This document shows, piece after piece, positions 49,217 to 61,726 of a stretch of DNA of 64,000 nt. Positions within the stretch are counted from its first letter, which is position 1. The number at the start of each line of letters is the position of its first letter. A program made the translations under genes and the position numbers. The DNA is from Sapria himalayana (taxonomy: Eukaryota > Streptophyta > Magnoliopsida > Malpighiales > Rafflesiaceae). The DNA lies in NCBI GenBank assembly GCA_029783825.1, contig JAREIK010016169.1:42526-106525 (forward strand), read 5' to 3'. Under the pieces are notes generated by a model. It was not told the origin of the DNA. It was given only the letters and a program-made list of their open reading frames with translations, and did not search any database.

Positions 49217-52200
49217 ATTATATATGGTATACAGGTTTAATGGATCGATTATTTAGAGGTTTTGTCATTTAGGAGTTCAGCAATTTATGTTTTTAGGCAT
49301 TTAGTGGTATATAGGTTTTATTTATATAATAAAAATAAAAATTTTTTTTTGATTTTTTTTTTAGATTTTGAAAGGTTATAACCTTTAAAAATAAAATAAT
49401 TTTTAAAATCTTTTGAAATGTGAATACAATATATAATTATATTAATCTTAATAATTATATATCATATAAATTTAATATAAATTATTTTAATGATAGATAT
49501 TATAATAATGATCAAAAATTAAATTAATAAACTATTATTAATAATATAAATATTAATTAAAATATATTTACATAACACAAAATGATTAAAAATAAAATAA
49601 AAATATATTACAAAATAATAATATTTAATTTTTAATTTTTTCCATATTTTTATAAGCTTATATTTTTTTATGATTAAAAATAAATTATATAAATAATATA
49701 TGTCTCACTCAAAATTTATTTTGTAATTAATTTTTATAAAAAATTATAATATAAATAATAAAAATGAATATTTAAAATAATAATAAATAGAAATAAAAAT
49801 GAGATTTATTATTTATTAAGTAGTATACAGTTGTTATAAGGTTTATGTATTTAGGGGTTTCGTGTTTTATGAGCTACTGATTTAAGTAAGTAAACATTTA
49901 GTGATCGATAGGTTTTATGTAAAAAAGAAATAACAAAAAATTTATTTTTTGTATTCTTTCTCATTTTTTAAGATTATAACCTTTGAAAATATAATAATTT
50001 TTAAATTTTTATCAAAAGTGAATACAATATTTATTTATAATAATCATAATAATTATATATCATATAAATTCAATATAAACAATTTTATTGATATATATTC
50101 TAATAATTATCAAAAAATAAATTAAAAATATATTATGAATAAGATTGATATTATTTAATATATAATATCAAAACCTAAAATGATTCAAAAGCAAAGATAA
50201 ATATATTATTTAATAATAATTATATGTTTTAAAATTTTTATTCTTTTTATAAGCTTATCAATTTTTGATAAACAATTATTTTTTGAAATTATATTTTTAA
50301 CTCATAATTTATATAATAATTAATATATATATGTGAATAAAAAACATAACAATCAAAATAAATTTTTAAAATTATAATGAAAACAAATAAAAATGAGATT
50401 TATTAATTATTATTTAGGGTATACCGGTTTAAAAGATTATCTATATAGGGGTATCAGGATTTTGTAGTATAGTGATTTAAGTGGTTAGACATTTAGTGTT
50501 TTATAGGTTTTATTTAACAATGAAAAACAAAAAAAAATATTTTTTTTTATTTTTTCACATGTTCAAAGGTTATAATCTTTGAAAATATAAAAATTTTAAA
50601 TCTTTTTTCAAAAGTGAATACAATATTTTGTTATAATAATTATTAAATTTATATATCATATAAATTCAATATAAAATTTTTATTGATAAATATTCTAATA
50701 ATGATCAAAAAAATAAATAATCTATTATTAATAAGTTAGATATCAATTAAAATATAATTACAAATCCTAAAATGATTCTGAAACAAAGCAAAATATATTA
50801 CTATATAATATTTTTTTGTTTTTAATTTTTTTCTTCTTTTATTAAGTTTATATATTTTTTTTTGTTGAAAAATAATTTATATAAATTATATTTGTATTAC
50901 TTATAATTTATTTTATAATTAATATTTATATAAAAATAAACAAATAAATAATTAAAATGAATAAATAAAATTATAATGAAAAAAATAAAAATGAGATTTA
51001 TTATTTATTAATTATTATTTATTATTTATTAATTAGGATATACATGTTTAAAAAAATTATCTATTTCGGGTTTTCAAGATTTAGAAGTTATTGATTTAAG
51101 TATTAGGCATTTAATGGTTTATAGGTTTTATTCAACCAACGATATAATGAATAATTTATTTTTGATATTTTTTCCAATTTTCAAAGGTTATAACATTTGA
51201 AAATATAATAATTTTAAAATTTTTTTAAAATGTGAATACAATATTTAGTAATAATAAATATTATAACTATATATAATATAAACTAAATATGAACAATTTT
51301 ATTCATAGATATTATATCAATTATCAAAAAATAAATTAATAAACTATTATTAATATGATAGATATAAATTAAAATATAATTAAAAAACCTAAAATGATAC
51401 AAAATCAAGGTAAAATTTATTACTAAATAATAATTTTGTTTAGTTTTTGCATCATTTTATAAGCTTATATGTTTTTTTGATGAAAAATATATTATTTAAA
51501 TTATATTTGTATCACACATAATTTATTTTGTAATTAATAATTCTATAAATTATTTAAATTATATTTAAGGTTTACGAGTTTAAAGTTTTAAGTATTTAGG
51601 GGCTTCGGGGTTTAGCAGTTTAGATATTTATGTATTTAGGCATTTAATGGTTTATAAGTTTTATTTAAACAATGATATAACAAAAAATTTATTTTTGTTA
51701 TTTTTTCTCAATTTTGAATGTCTTAAACTTTGAAAATATAACAATTTTTAAATTTTTTTTATATGTGAATATTATATTCAGTTATGATAATCTTAATAAT
51801 TAGATTATCATGTAAATTCAATATTAACAATTATATTGAAATATATTATATTAATGATCAAAAAATAAATTAATAATCTATTAATAATAAAATAAATATT
51901 ATTTTAAATATATTTGCAAAATGTAAATTTATTCAAAATCAAAGTAAAATATATAACAAAATAATACTTTCTTTGATGTTTTGCTTCATTTTATAAGTTT
52001 ATATTTTTTGTTATTAAAATTAAATTATTTAAATTATATTTGTCTTCCTCATAATTTATTTTTAATTTATAATTCTATAAAAATAAACTAATAAATAATT
52101 AAAATAAATATTTAAAATTATAATGAAAACAAATAAAATAGAGATTTATTATTTATTATTCAGGATATACTAGTTTAATGGTTTAAGTATTTAGGTAATT

Positions 52201-55200
52201 TGGGGTTTAGTGATTTAAGCGTTTAGGCCTTGAGTGATTTAATAGTTTAAATATTTAGGTAATTTAGTGTTTAGTGATTTAAGTATTTAGGTAATTTTTA
52301 ATTTTTTTTAAATGTGAATATAATATTAGTAAAAATAATCTTAATAATTATATATAATGTAAACTCAATATAAATAATTTTATTAATAGATATTATAATA
52401 ATGATCAATAATAAATTAATAAACTATTATAGATAAGAATGATATAAATTAAAATAAAATTGCAAAATCTAAAATGATTCAAAACAAATAAATAATTAAA
52501 ATGAATATTTAAAATTATAATGAAAAAGGATGAGATTTATTATTTATTATTTTGGGATACTATTTTAATTTAAATTAGATGTGTCTCACTAATAATTTAT
52601 TTTGTAATTAATATTTCTATAAAAATAAATTGATAAATAATTAAAATAAAAATGTAAAATTATACTGTATAAAATTTAAAATTAGATTTATGATTTATTA
52701 TTACAGTATACCAGTTTAATGGATTATGTATTTAAAGGTTTTTTCATTTAGGATTTTAGCGATTTATGTTTTTAGGCTTTTAGTGGTTTATAAATTTTAT
52801 TAAAAAAAATAAGATATCAAAAAAAAAATTATAATTTTTTCTCATTTTCATAGCTTATAACCTTTGAAAATATAATAATATTTAAAATTTTTTGAAATGA
52901 GAATACAATACTTAGTTATAATAATATTAATAATTATATATCATATATATTCAATAAACAATTTTATTGATATATATTATAATAATGATCAAATTTAAAT
53001 TTATAAATTATTGATATTAAGATAGATATTAATTAAAAAATAATTACAAAACCCAAATTGATTCAAAATTATAGTAAAAGATATTTCTGGATAACAATTT
53101 TTAATTTTTAAATTTTTACTTCTTTTATAAGCATATATATTTTTTAAATTATATTTTTCGCCTTCATAATTTATTTTGTAATAAATATTTCTATAAAAAT
53201 AAACTAATGAATAATTAAAAATGAAATTTTTAAAATAATAATATCTTATAAATTCAATATAAATAATTTTGTTGATAGATATTATATTAATGATCAAAAA
53301 TTAAATTAATAAACTATTATTAATAATATAAATATTAATTAAAATATATTTAAATAACACAAAATGATGCAAAATAAAATCAAAATATATTACTAAATAA
53401 TAATATTTAATTTTTAAAATTTTGATTCTTTTTATAAGATTATATTTTTTTTATTAAAATAAATTATTTAAATAATATTTGTCTCACTCGAAATTTATTT
53501 TGTAATTAATTTTTCTAAAAAATTAAACTATAAATAATTAAAATGAATATTTAAAATTATAAAAAATAGAAATTAAAATCAGATTTATTATTTATTAAGT
53601 AGTATATAGTTGTTAAAAGGTTTATGTATTTAGGGGTTTCGGGATTTATGAGCTTACTGATTTAAGTAAGCAAGCATTTAATGATCTATAGGTTTTATTT
53701 AAAAAATGAAATAACAAAAAAATTATTTTTATTATTTTTTCTCTTTTTTTAAGGTTATAACCTTTCAAAATATAATAATTTTTAAATTTTCTTCAAAAGT
53801 GAATTCAATATTTAGTTATAATAATCATTATATTTATATATCATATAAATTCAATATAACCAATTTTATTGATAAATATTCTATTAATGATCAAAAAATA
53901 AATAAATAATCTATTATTAATAAGATAGATATCAATTAAAATATAATTACAAAACCTAAAATAATTCAAAAGCAAAGCAAAATATATTACAATATAATAA
54001 TTTTTTGTTTTGAATTTTTTTTATTTTAAAAATTTTATCTATATTTTTTGATTAGACAAATATATAAATTATATTTGTCTAACTCATAATTTATTTTGTA
54101 ATTAATATTTATATAAAAATAAACAATTAAATAATTAAAATGAATATTTAAAATTATAATGAAAAAAATGAGATTTATTAATTATTATTTAGGGTCTACC
54201 AATTTACTTTTAATTATATCTGTCTCACTAATAATTTATTTTGTAATTAATATTTCTATAAAAATAAACTAATAAATAATTAAAATAAAAATTTTAAATT
54301 ATACTGAATAAAAATTAAAATGAGATTTATGATTTATTATTAATGTATACCAGTTTAATGGTTTAAGTATTTAGATGTTTTGTCATTTGAAAATTTAGTG
54401 ATTTATGTTTTTAGGCATTTAGTGGTTTATAGGTTTTATTTAAACAATAAAATAATAATAAAAAATTTATAATTTTTTCTCATTTTCATAGGTTATAACA
54501 TTTGAAAATATAATAATATTAAAAATTTTTTTAAATGGAACTATAATATTTTATTTATAATAATAATAATTATATATCATATAAATTCGATATAAACAAT
54601 TTTATTGATAGATATTATAATAATGATCAAAAATTAAATTAATAAACTATTAATAAAAGATAGAAATTAATTAAAAAATATTTACAAAACCCAAATTGAT
54701 TCAAAATTAAAGTAAAATTTATTACTCTATAATAATTTTAAATTTTTAAATTTTTACTTCTTTTATGTGCGTATATATATTTTTTCATTAAAAATAAATT
54801 ATTTAAATTATATTTGTCTCACTCATAATTTATTTTGTAATAAATATTTCTATAAAAATAAACTAATAAATAATTAAAATGAATATTTATAATTATAATA
54901 AATAGAAATAAAAATTAGATTTATTATTTATTATGTATTATATATCAGTTTAATGGTTACTGTATTTAGGCATTACGGGGTCTAGGAGTTTACTTATATT
55001 TTTAAATTTAACTATGTATGCATTTAGTAGTTTATAGGTTTTATTTAAAAAATAAAAAATCAAAAAATTTATTTTTATATTTTTTGATATTTTCAAAGGT
55101 TATAACCATAGAAAATATAATAATATTTAAATTTTTTTCAAAAGTGAATTCAATATTTAGTTATAATAATCATTATATTTATATATCATATAAATTCAAT

Positions 55201-55252
55201 ATAAATTATTTTATTGATAAATATTCTAATAATGATCAAAATTAAATTAATT
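49217..55252 (-). repeat. AT-rich satellite array, block B4 (inverted)
   Basis: Dyads near 49375, 49970, 50570, 51185, 51720, 52855, 53755, 54490 and 55100. Subtypes along +: rest of W, V, R, Q, S, U, T, V, T, P. W-V-R-Q-S mirrors 10.7-13.2 kb. The U monomer has an expanded octamer block and no dyad (52182-52300). A fusion near 53225-53240 joins two monomers with loss of an octamer block. The last P monomer is cut by the truncated composite. Confidence 0.9.
52182..52300 (-). repeat. Octamer block duplicated in 8-bp register; dyad lost
   Basis: The phrase 'TTTAAGTATTTAGGTAATTT' starts at 52182 and, with small changes, at 52246 and 52278: offsets of 64 and 32 bp, both multiples of 8. Downstream the block runs straight into 'TTTTTAATTTTTTTTAAATGTG', so the A/T spacer and the 24-bp palindrome expected here are missing. 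Confidence 0.8.
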
Positions 55253-57664
55253 ATAGGAGCTTTTACTTTATCTCTATTATGTCTCATCATATTTGATGTT
55301 GAATCACTGTGCTATCAAAGGTAATTTGACTCATGTACGCTAATAGACTAAACCAAAGTTGTACCCCTATGTGTTGAAATAGCTAGTTGTTGAGGATGCT
55401 ATTTATATTGATTATTGCAATTTCTTCTAAAATATCTCTCATGAACACACTCAATGCAATTTTTTTAAAACATAGTTCACCTCTAAAAAAATAACCACCT
55501 TGTAGCCTATTAGAACAAACTAGCCCCAGGGCAGTTTAAGAAGGGCAAGAAGTATGGGCTCTCTTTCAATCAAGAATCAAAAAATTTATTTTATTGGCAT
55601 GTCTAACCTTTTTTTTATATCCTCATGGATATGAAAAGTATCATTTCTTTCTTTTTATATTAAATGAGTTATGTATACAAGCTCACAATACCCAAAAAGG
55701 TGTAAATGAATCATATTCAAATGTATAAAAGGTTTTAATCATTGCTCAAAATATTAGTCTTGCATATTGACACTTGAGGTCACAAATCAAAGGAAAAAGC
55801 CATTGTGATTTTTCCAATCCCAAGAATTTTAGCTAAAGAAAGTTATAAAGAGTAGTACTCGAGCTTTAACTATTTCTAGGGTCATGACTTTTGCTCTTGA
55901 GGAATGTCCAAAGTTACAATCATTCCTAGTGCAATGACTTTGCAAAATAAAGAAAAAATGCACAAGCTATGGTCATATCCAATACTGTGACTCAGTATTA
56001 TAGTGATTAAATTTGTATTCATGATCATTCTTAGTTCCATAACAATATGTTCAACAGAGAGACACAAGTTATGGTATATTCTCATCGATATTATTTTGAG
56101 TTCTAGAGACAAAATATATAATCATGACCATTGCTAATGCTACAATAATCTAAAGCAAGAAGGAGAGTGAATCTATAACTCACCCCTTGAGTCATGATTT
56201 TGTGTTACATATACAAAAAGATAAATTTGTGACATTCCTAAAAGTGGTGAATTTCAATTAAAATTTAATACTTAGTCATTTGATTATAAAAGTGCAAAAC
56301 ATTAGATTTAGGATTTAGGGGTTATGGATTAGGGTTATAGTTTATGGTTTAAGGTTTAGGATTTAAAGTTTAGGGTTTATGGTTTTTTTTTCAGAAAATA
56401 CACACTTTATTTATCATTTAGGCACACAACTTACAAGAGACTAAAAGGCTGACTAATTTAGACCATTCCACCAAATCCTATGCACCATAATGATTCGATG
56501 CATAAAATACATAAAAAAACATAATGCCTAATAATTCCAAGCGTACGAATACAACTAAAATAACCTGACATTCCCAGACTTCAGAGTTGGCATTGAGTCA
56601 TTATGCGCACTGCATCCTTTCCATTCGGATTTGTCCAAGGCTTTTTGAGGAACATGAATGATGCACCCTATTAAAACTATGCAAATATAAGATCGTGCAT
56701 GTGTGTGACATGCAGCATCAAGCGCTTGCCTATGTCTTTGCTATGGAATGAAATACATGTAAAATTGAATACCCATAAATCCACAAATCCATATCTACGT
56801 CACTTTTTCAATTCATTCTCACCTCTAAATTCCACTTTCTTTTGCTCCAATGATCCTCAAAAGATTATCTCTTGGGTTAGAATGCTCCCTCCTCGAGCTC
56901 CAAGAAGTGGCTCTATGTTGCACCGACAAAATATCAAAAAATATGCACGCATCAGTGTGCATGCGTGATGAGGTCCATCTTATAGTCTAATTATCTACGC
57001 GTACAACCAAGCTAGAATACAAGTAAAATTACAAAATGCTATAAAGATGGGTCTTCTGCTCCCGGGAGTGTAGCATCGCCTAATGTGTATTTACAAAATG
57101 TATTAGTAGGCCCCACTTAGATATACTAATGGGTCCAATTGCCCTCATTGCATGATACATAGAGAACAGACAAGATTGTGTGTGTGAGTATGTCATGATC
57201 TGTCTCTACAAGTACATGGTGCATACAAAGTCCAAAATACAAAAAAGACTACAAACATAAACTACAAGTTCGAATCTTTCGCTCCCGTGTGGCTGGTTCG
57301 GACTCCATTGCTTAATGGCCCTACTTGGTGATGCTTCGGATTTTGCCGGCTCTCCAATTAATCATGGATTACCCGCTACTCATGTTGGGTGACGGTTTGG
57401 TGGCCCTTTATGCTGCCTGATATGGCTAGTGGGACCCACTCCTAGCTACTTCTGTGTTTACTCCCGACCACTTTGCTCTGTCTCGTCAGTTGTCTGAATG
57501 TTATCATTCCGGCTTGCTAGTGGGGGCCTCTAGAAGCTGGTGGCCCATACTTATGGCTGCTTCCAGGACTTGTTGGCCCATTAAATGCTACACCAAGATG
57601 GATAAGAATATGTGCACGAGTGTACTGTGGTCCGTCGCTATGTGTGTGTGGTGCAACAATATCA
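55253..57664. mobile_element. Unidentified composite insert, copy 3, left-truncated
   Basis: Same orientation as copy 2, about 2.41 kb. Its right edge is identical to the other copies ('TATCAGGGTTTAGGAG'), but its left edge begins at 'ATAGGAGCTTTTACTTT', lacking the first ~70 bases ('...CTCTAGATTGATTGCTAAAGC...'). It abuts a P monomer at its 'GATCAAAATTAAATTAAT' region, a different satellite position. So this copy arose by duplication followed by a deletion across its left junction. Open frames at 55882-56112, 56699-56968 and 57454-57672 carry no recognised domain. Confidence 0.7.
56303..56382 (-). repeat. Degenerate interstitial telomere-like tract (TTTAGGG), copy 3
   Basis: Heptamers of the TTTAGGG type on +, next to a T-tract (about 56383-56391) as in the other copies. 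Confidence 0.78.
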
Positions 57665-60600
57665 GGGTTTAGGAGTTTAGTACTTTAAGTATTTCAGTAT
57701 TTTGTGGTTTATAGGTTTTATTTAAATAATTTAATAACAAAAATATTATTTTTATGATTTTTTATCATTTTCAAGTTTATAACCATTGAAAATATTATAA
57801 TTTTTAAATTTTTTTCAAATGTTAATACAATATTAAATTATAATAATCATAAAAATTAAATATCATGTAAATTCAATATAAAAGATTTTTTTGATTGATA
57901 TTATAATAACGATCATAAAATAGATTAATAAACTATTATTAATAAGATAGATATTAATTAAAATATATTTGCAAAACTTAAAACCATTCAAAATTAAATT
58001 AAAATATATTACTAAATAATAATTTTTTATCCTTTTTATAAGCTTATAAATTTTTTTGATGAAGATAAATTATTTAAAATATATTTGTTTCATTCATAAT
58101 TTTATTTAGCAATTAATATTTCTATAAAAATAAACTAATAAATAATTAAAATTAATATTGAAATTATAATGAATACAAATAAAAATTAGATTTATGATTA
58201 TATATTTAGTAGTTTATATGTTTTATTTAAATAATGAAATAAAAAAAATTATTTTTCGAATTTTTTATCAATTTTGAAGGTTATAACCTTTATAAATATA
58301 ATAATTTTTAAATTTTTTTCAAATGTGATTACAATATTTAGTTATAATAAACTTAATAATTATATATCATGTAAATTAAAAATAAACAATTTTATTGATA
58401 GATATTAATAAACTAAATATATATATAAATATAATAATGATCAAAAAATAAATTAAAAAACAATTATTTATTGATAGATATTTATATATTATTTATAAAT
58501 ACTTAAACCTTTAAAGATGGTTTAAATGTTTAAGTATTTAAGGGTTTAGGGGTTTAGGAGTTTAATTATTTAAGCATTTAGGCATTTAGTAGTTTATAGG
58601 TTTTATATAAACAATAAAATTACTAAAAATTTATTTTTGTGATTTTATCTCATTTTCAAAGATGATAACCTTTAAAAATATAATAATTTTTAAATTATTT
58701 TCAAATGTAAATATAATATTTAGTTATAATAATCTTAATAAACATATATATCAGGTTAATTCAATATAAATAATTTTATTGATAAATATTCTAATAATTA
58801 TCAAAAAATAAATTAATAATCTATTATTAATAAGTTAGATATCAATTAAAATATAATTATAAAACCTAAAATTACTCAGAAGCAAAGTGAAATATATTAC
58901 TATATAATAATATTTTGTTTTAAAATTTTTTTTTCTTTTAAAAAGTTTATCTATAATTTTTTGATGAAAAATAATTTATATAAATTATTTCTGTCTGGCT
59001 CAATTTATTTGTAATTAATATTTATATGTAAATAAAAAAATAAATAATTAAAACGAATATTTAATATTATAATGAAAAAAAATGGGATTTATTATTTATT
59101 ATCTAGGAATACTATTTTAATTTAAATTAGATCTATCTCACTAATAATTTATTTTGTAATTAATATTTCTATAAAAATAAACTGATAAATAATTAAAATA
59201 AAAAATTAAATTATACTGAATAAAAATTAAAATGAGATTTATGATTTATTATTATTGTATAATAGTTTAATGGTTTTTACATTTAGGAGTTTAGAGATTT
59301 ATGTTTTTAGGAATTTAGTATTTTATAGGTTTTATTTAAACAATAAAATAACAAAAAAAATTGTAATATTTTCTAATTTTCAGAGGTTATAACCTATGAA
59401 AATATAATAAAATTTAAGATTTTCTGATATGTGAATACAATATTTGTTATAATTATATTTATGTTTTTATATCATATAAATTCAATATATACAATTTTAT
59501 TGATAGATATTATAATAATGATCAAAAATTAATTTAATAAACAATTAATAATAAGATAGATATTAATTAAAAAATATTTTGGAAACCCAAATTGATTCAA
59601 AATTAAAGTAAAATATATTACTGAATAATAATTTTTAATTTTTAAAATTTACTTATTTTATAAGCGTATATATCTTTTTTGATAAAAAATAAATTATTTA
59701 AATTATATTTGTCATACTCATAATTTATTTTGTATTAAATATTTCTATAAAAATAAACTAATAAATAATTAAAATTAATATTTAAAATTATAATAAATAG
59801 AAATAAAAATTTGATTTATTAATTATTATGTATTATATAGCGGTTTAAAGGTTTATGTATTTAGGTATTACGGGGTTTAGAAGTTTACTGATTTAATTGT
59901 GTATGCATTTAATGGTTTATAGGTTTTATTTAATAATTAAAATAACAAAAAATAATTTTTATTATTTTTTAATATTTTCAAAGGTTATAACCTTTGAAAA
60001 TATAATAATTTTTAATTTTTTTTCAAAAGTGAATTCAATATTTAGTTATAATAAACATTATATTTATATTTCATATAAATTCAATATAAATAATTTTATT
60101 GATAAATATTATAATAATTATCAAAATATAAAATAATAATCTATTATTAATAAGATAGATATCAATTAAAATAAAATTACAAAACCAAAAATGATTAAGA
60201 AGCAAAGCAAATATATATTACAAGATAATAATTTTGTGTTAAGAAAATTTTTTTTTTAAAGAGTTTATCTATATTTTTTTGATGAAAAATAATTTATATA
60301 AATTATATTTGTATAACTCATAATTTATTTTGTAATTAATATTTATATAAAAATAAATATTTAAATATTAAAATGAATATTTAAAATTATAATGAAAAAA
60401 AATGATATTTATTCTATATTATTTAGGGTATACCGGTTTAATTTAAATTATATCTGTCTTACTACTAATTTATTTTGTAATTAATATTTCAAAAAAAATA
60501 AAATGTTAAATAATAAAATAAAAATTTTAAATTATACTCAATAAAAATTAAAATTAGATTTATGAATTATTATTAATGTATACCAGTTTATAGTTTAAGT

Positions 60601-61600
60601 ATTTATAGGTTTTGTCGCTTAGAAGTTTAGTGATTTATGTTTTTAGAAATTTAGTGGTTTATAGGTTTTATTTAAATAATGAAATAACAAAAAAACTATT
60701 TTTGATATTTTTTCACATTTTCTAAGGTTATAACATTAGAAAATATAATAATTTTTAAATTTTTTTCAAATGTAAATATATTATTATGTTATAATAATCT
60801 TAATAATTATAAGTCATTTGAATTCAATATAAATAATTACAGTGCAAGATATTATAATAATGATCAAAAAAATTTAATAAACTATTATTAATAAGATAGA
60901 TATTATTTAAAATATATTTGCAAAATCTAAATTTATTCAAAATCAAAGTAAAATATATTACTAAATAATAATTTATCTTAATGTTTTGCTTTTTTTATCA
61001 GTTTATATTTTTGTTTTTAAAAATAAATTTTTTAAATTATATTTGTCTTACTCATAATTTATTTTTTAAGTTATAATTCTATAATAATAAACTAATAAAT
61101 AATTAAAATGAATATTTAAAATTATAATTAATACAAATTAAATTGAGATTTATTATTTATTATTCAGGATATATCGGTTTAATGGTTTAAGTATTTAGGT
61201 GTTTTGTAGTTTAGGAGTTTAGTGATTTAATTGTTTAGACCTTTAGTGATTTATAGTTTTTATTTAAAGAATGAAAAAACAAAAAATTTAATTTTTTGAT
61301 TTTTTTTAATTTTTGAAGGTTTTAACCTTTGAAAATATAATAATTTTTAATTTTTTTAAATGTGAATATAATATTTAGTAATAATAATCTTAATAATTAT
61401 ATATATTGTAAACTTAATATAAATAATTTTATTTATAGATATTATAATAATGATCAATAAATAAAATAATAAACTAGTATTTATAAGAATGATAAATATT
61501 AAAATATAATTGTAAAATCTAAAATGATTCAAAATCAAAATAAGATATATTACTAAATAATAATTATTTATTTCTAAAAATTTGCCTTTTTTTATAAGCA
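57665..61600 (-). repeat. AT-rich satellite array, block B5 (inverted)
   Basis: Dyads near 57775, 58280, 58665, 59390, 59976 (perfect), 60725 and 61315. Subtypes along +: Z, Y, X (short), T, P, T, U. Z-Y-X-T repeats the order next to composite copy 2, but the Y octamer block (near 58200) and the T block (near 59270) are shortened by deletions. The dyad at 60720-60743 has a paired A-to-T / T-to-A change. Confidence 0.9.
59976..59999. repeat. Perfect 24-bp satellite palindrome
   Basis: Exact dyad of a P monomer in the inverted array. Confidence 0.95.
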
Positions 61601-61726
61601 TTTTTTTAATAGCAATATAATATTATTTTCTCATAATTGAAACAATGATTATTATAACAATGATTCAGAAACAATGATATAATATTATTTAGCAAAAACT
61701 CTATAATAATTAAAATAATTAAAATT
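61601..61726. other. Spacer at the second orientation switch
   Basis: About 125 bp that I cannot place in the monomer. It contains the repeated phrases 'AACAATGAT' and 'ATATAATATTATTT' and ends in AATTAAAAT repeats. On its left is an inverted U monomer broken after 'TTTATAAGCAT'; on its right, + orientation satellite. It looks like filler DNA at a tail-to-tail junction. Confidence 0.65.
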
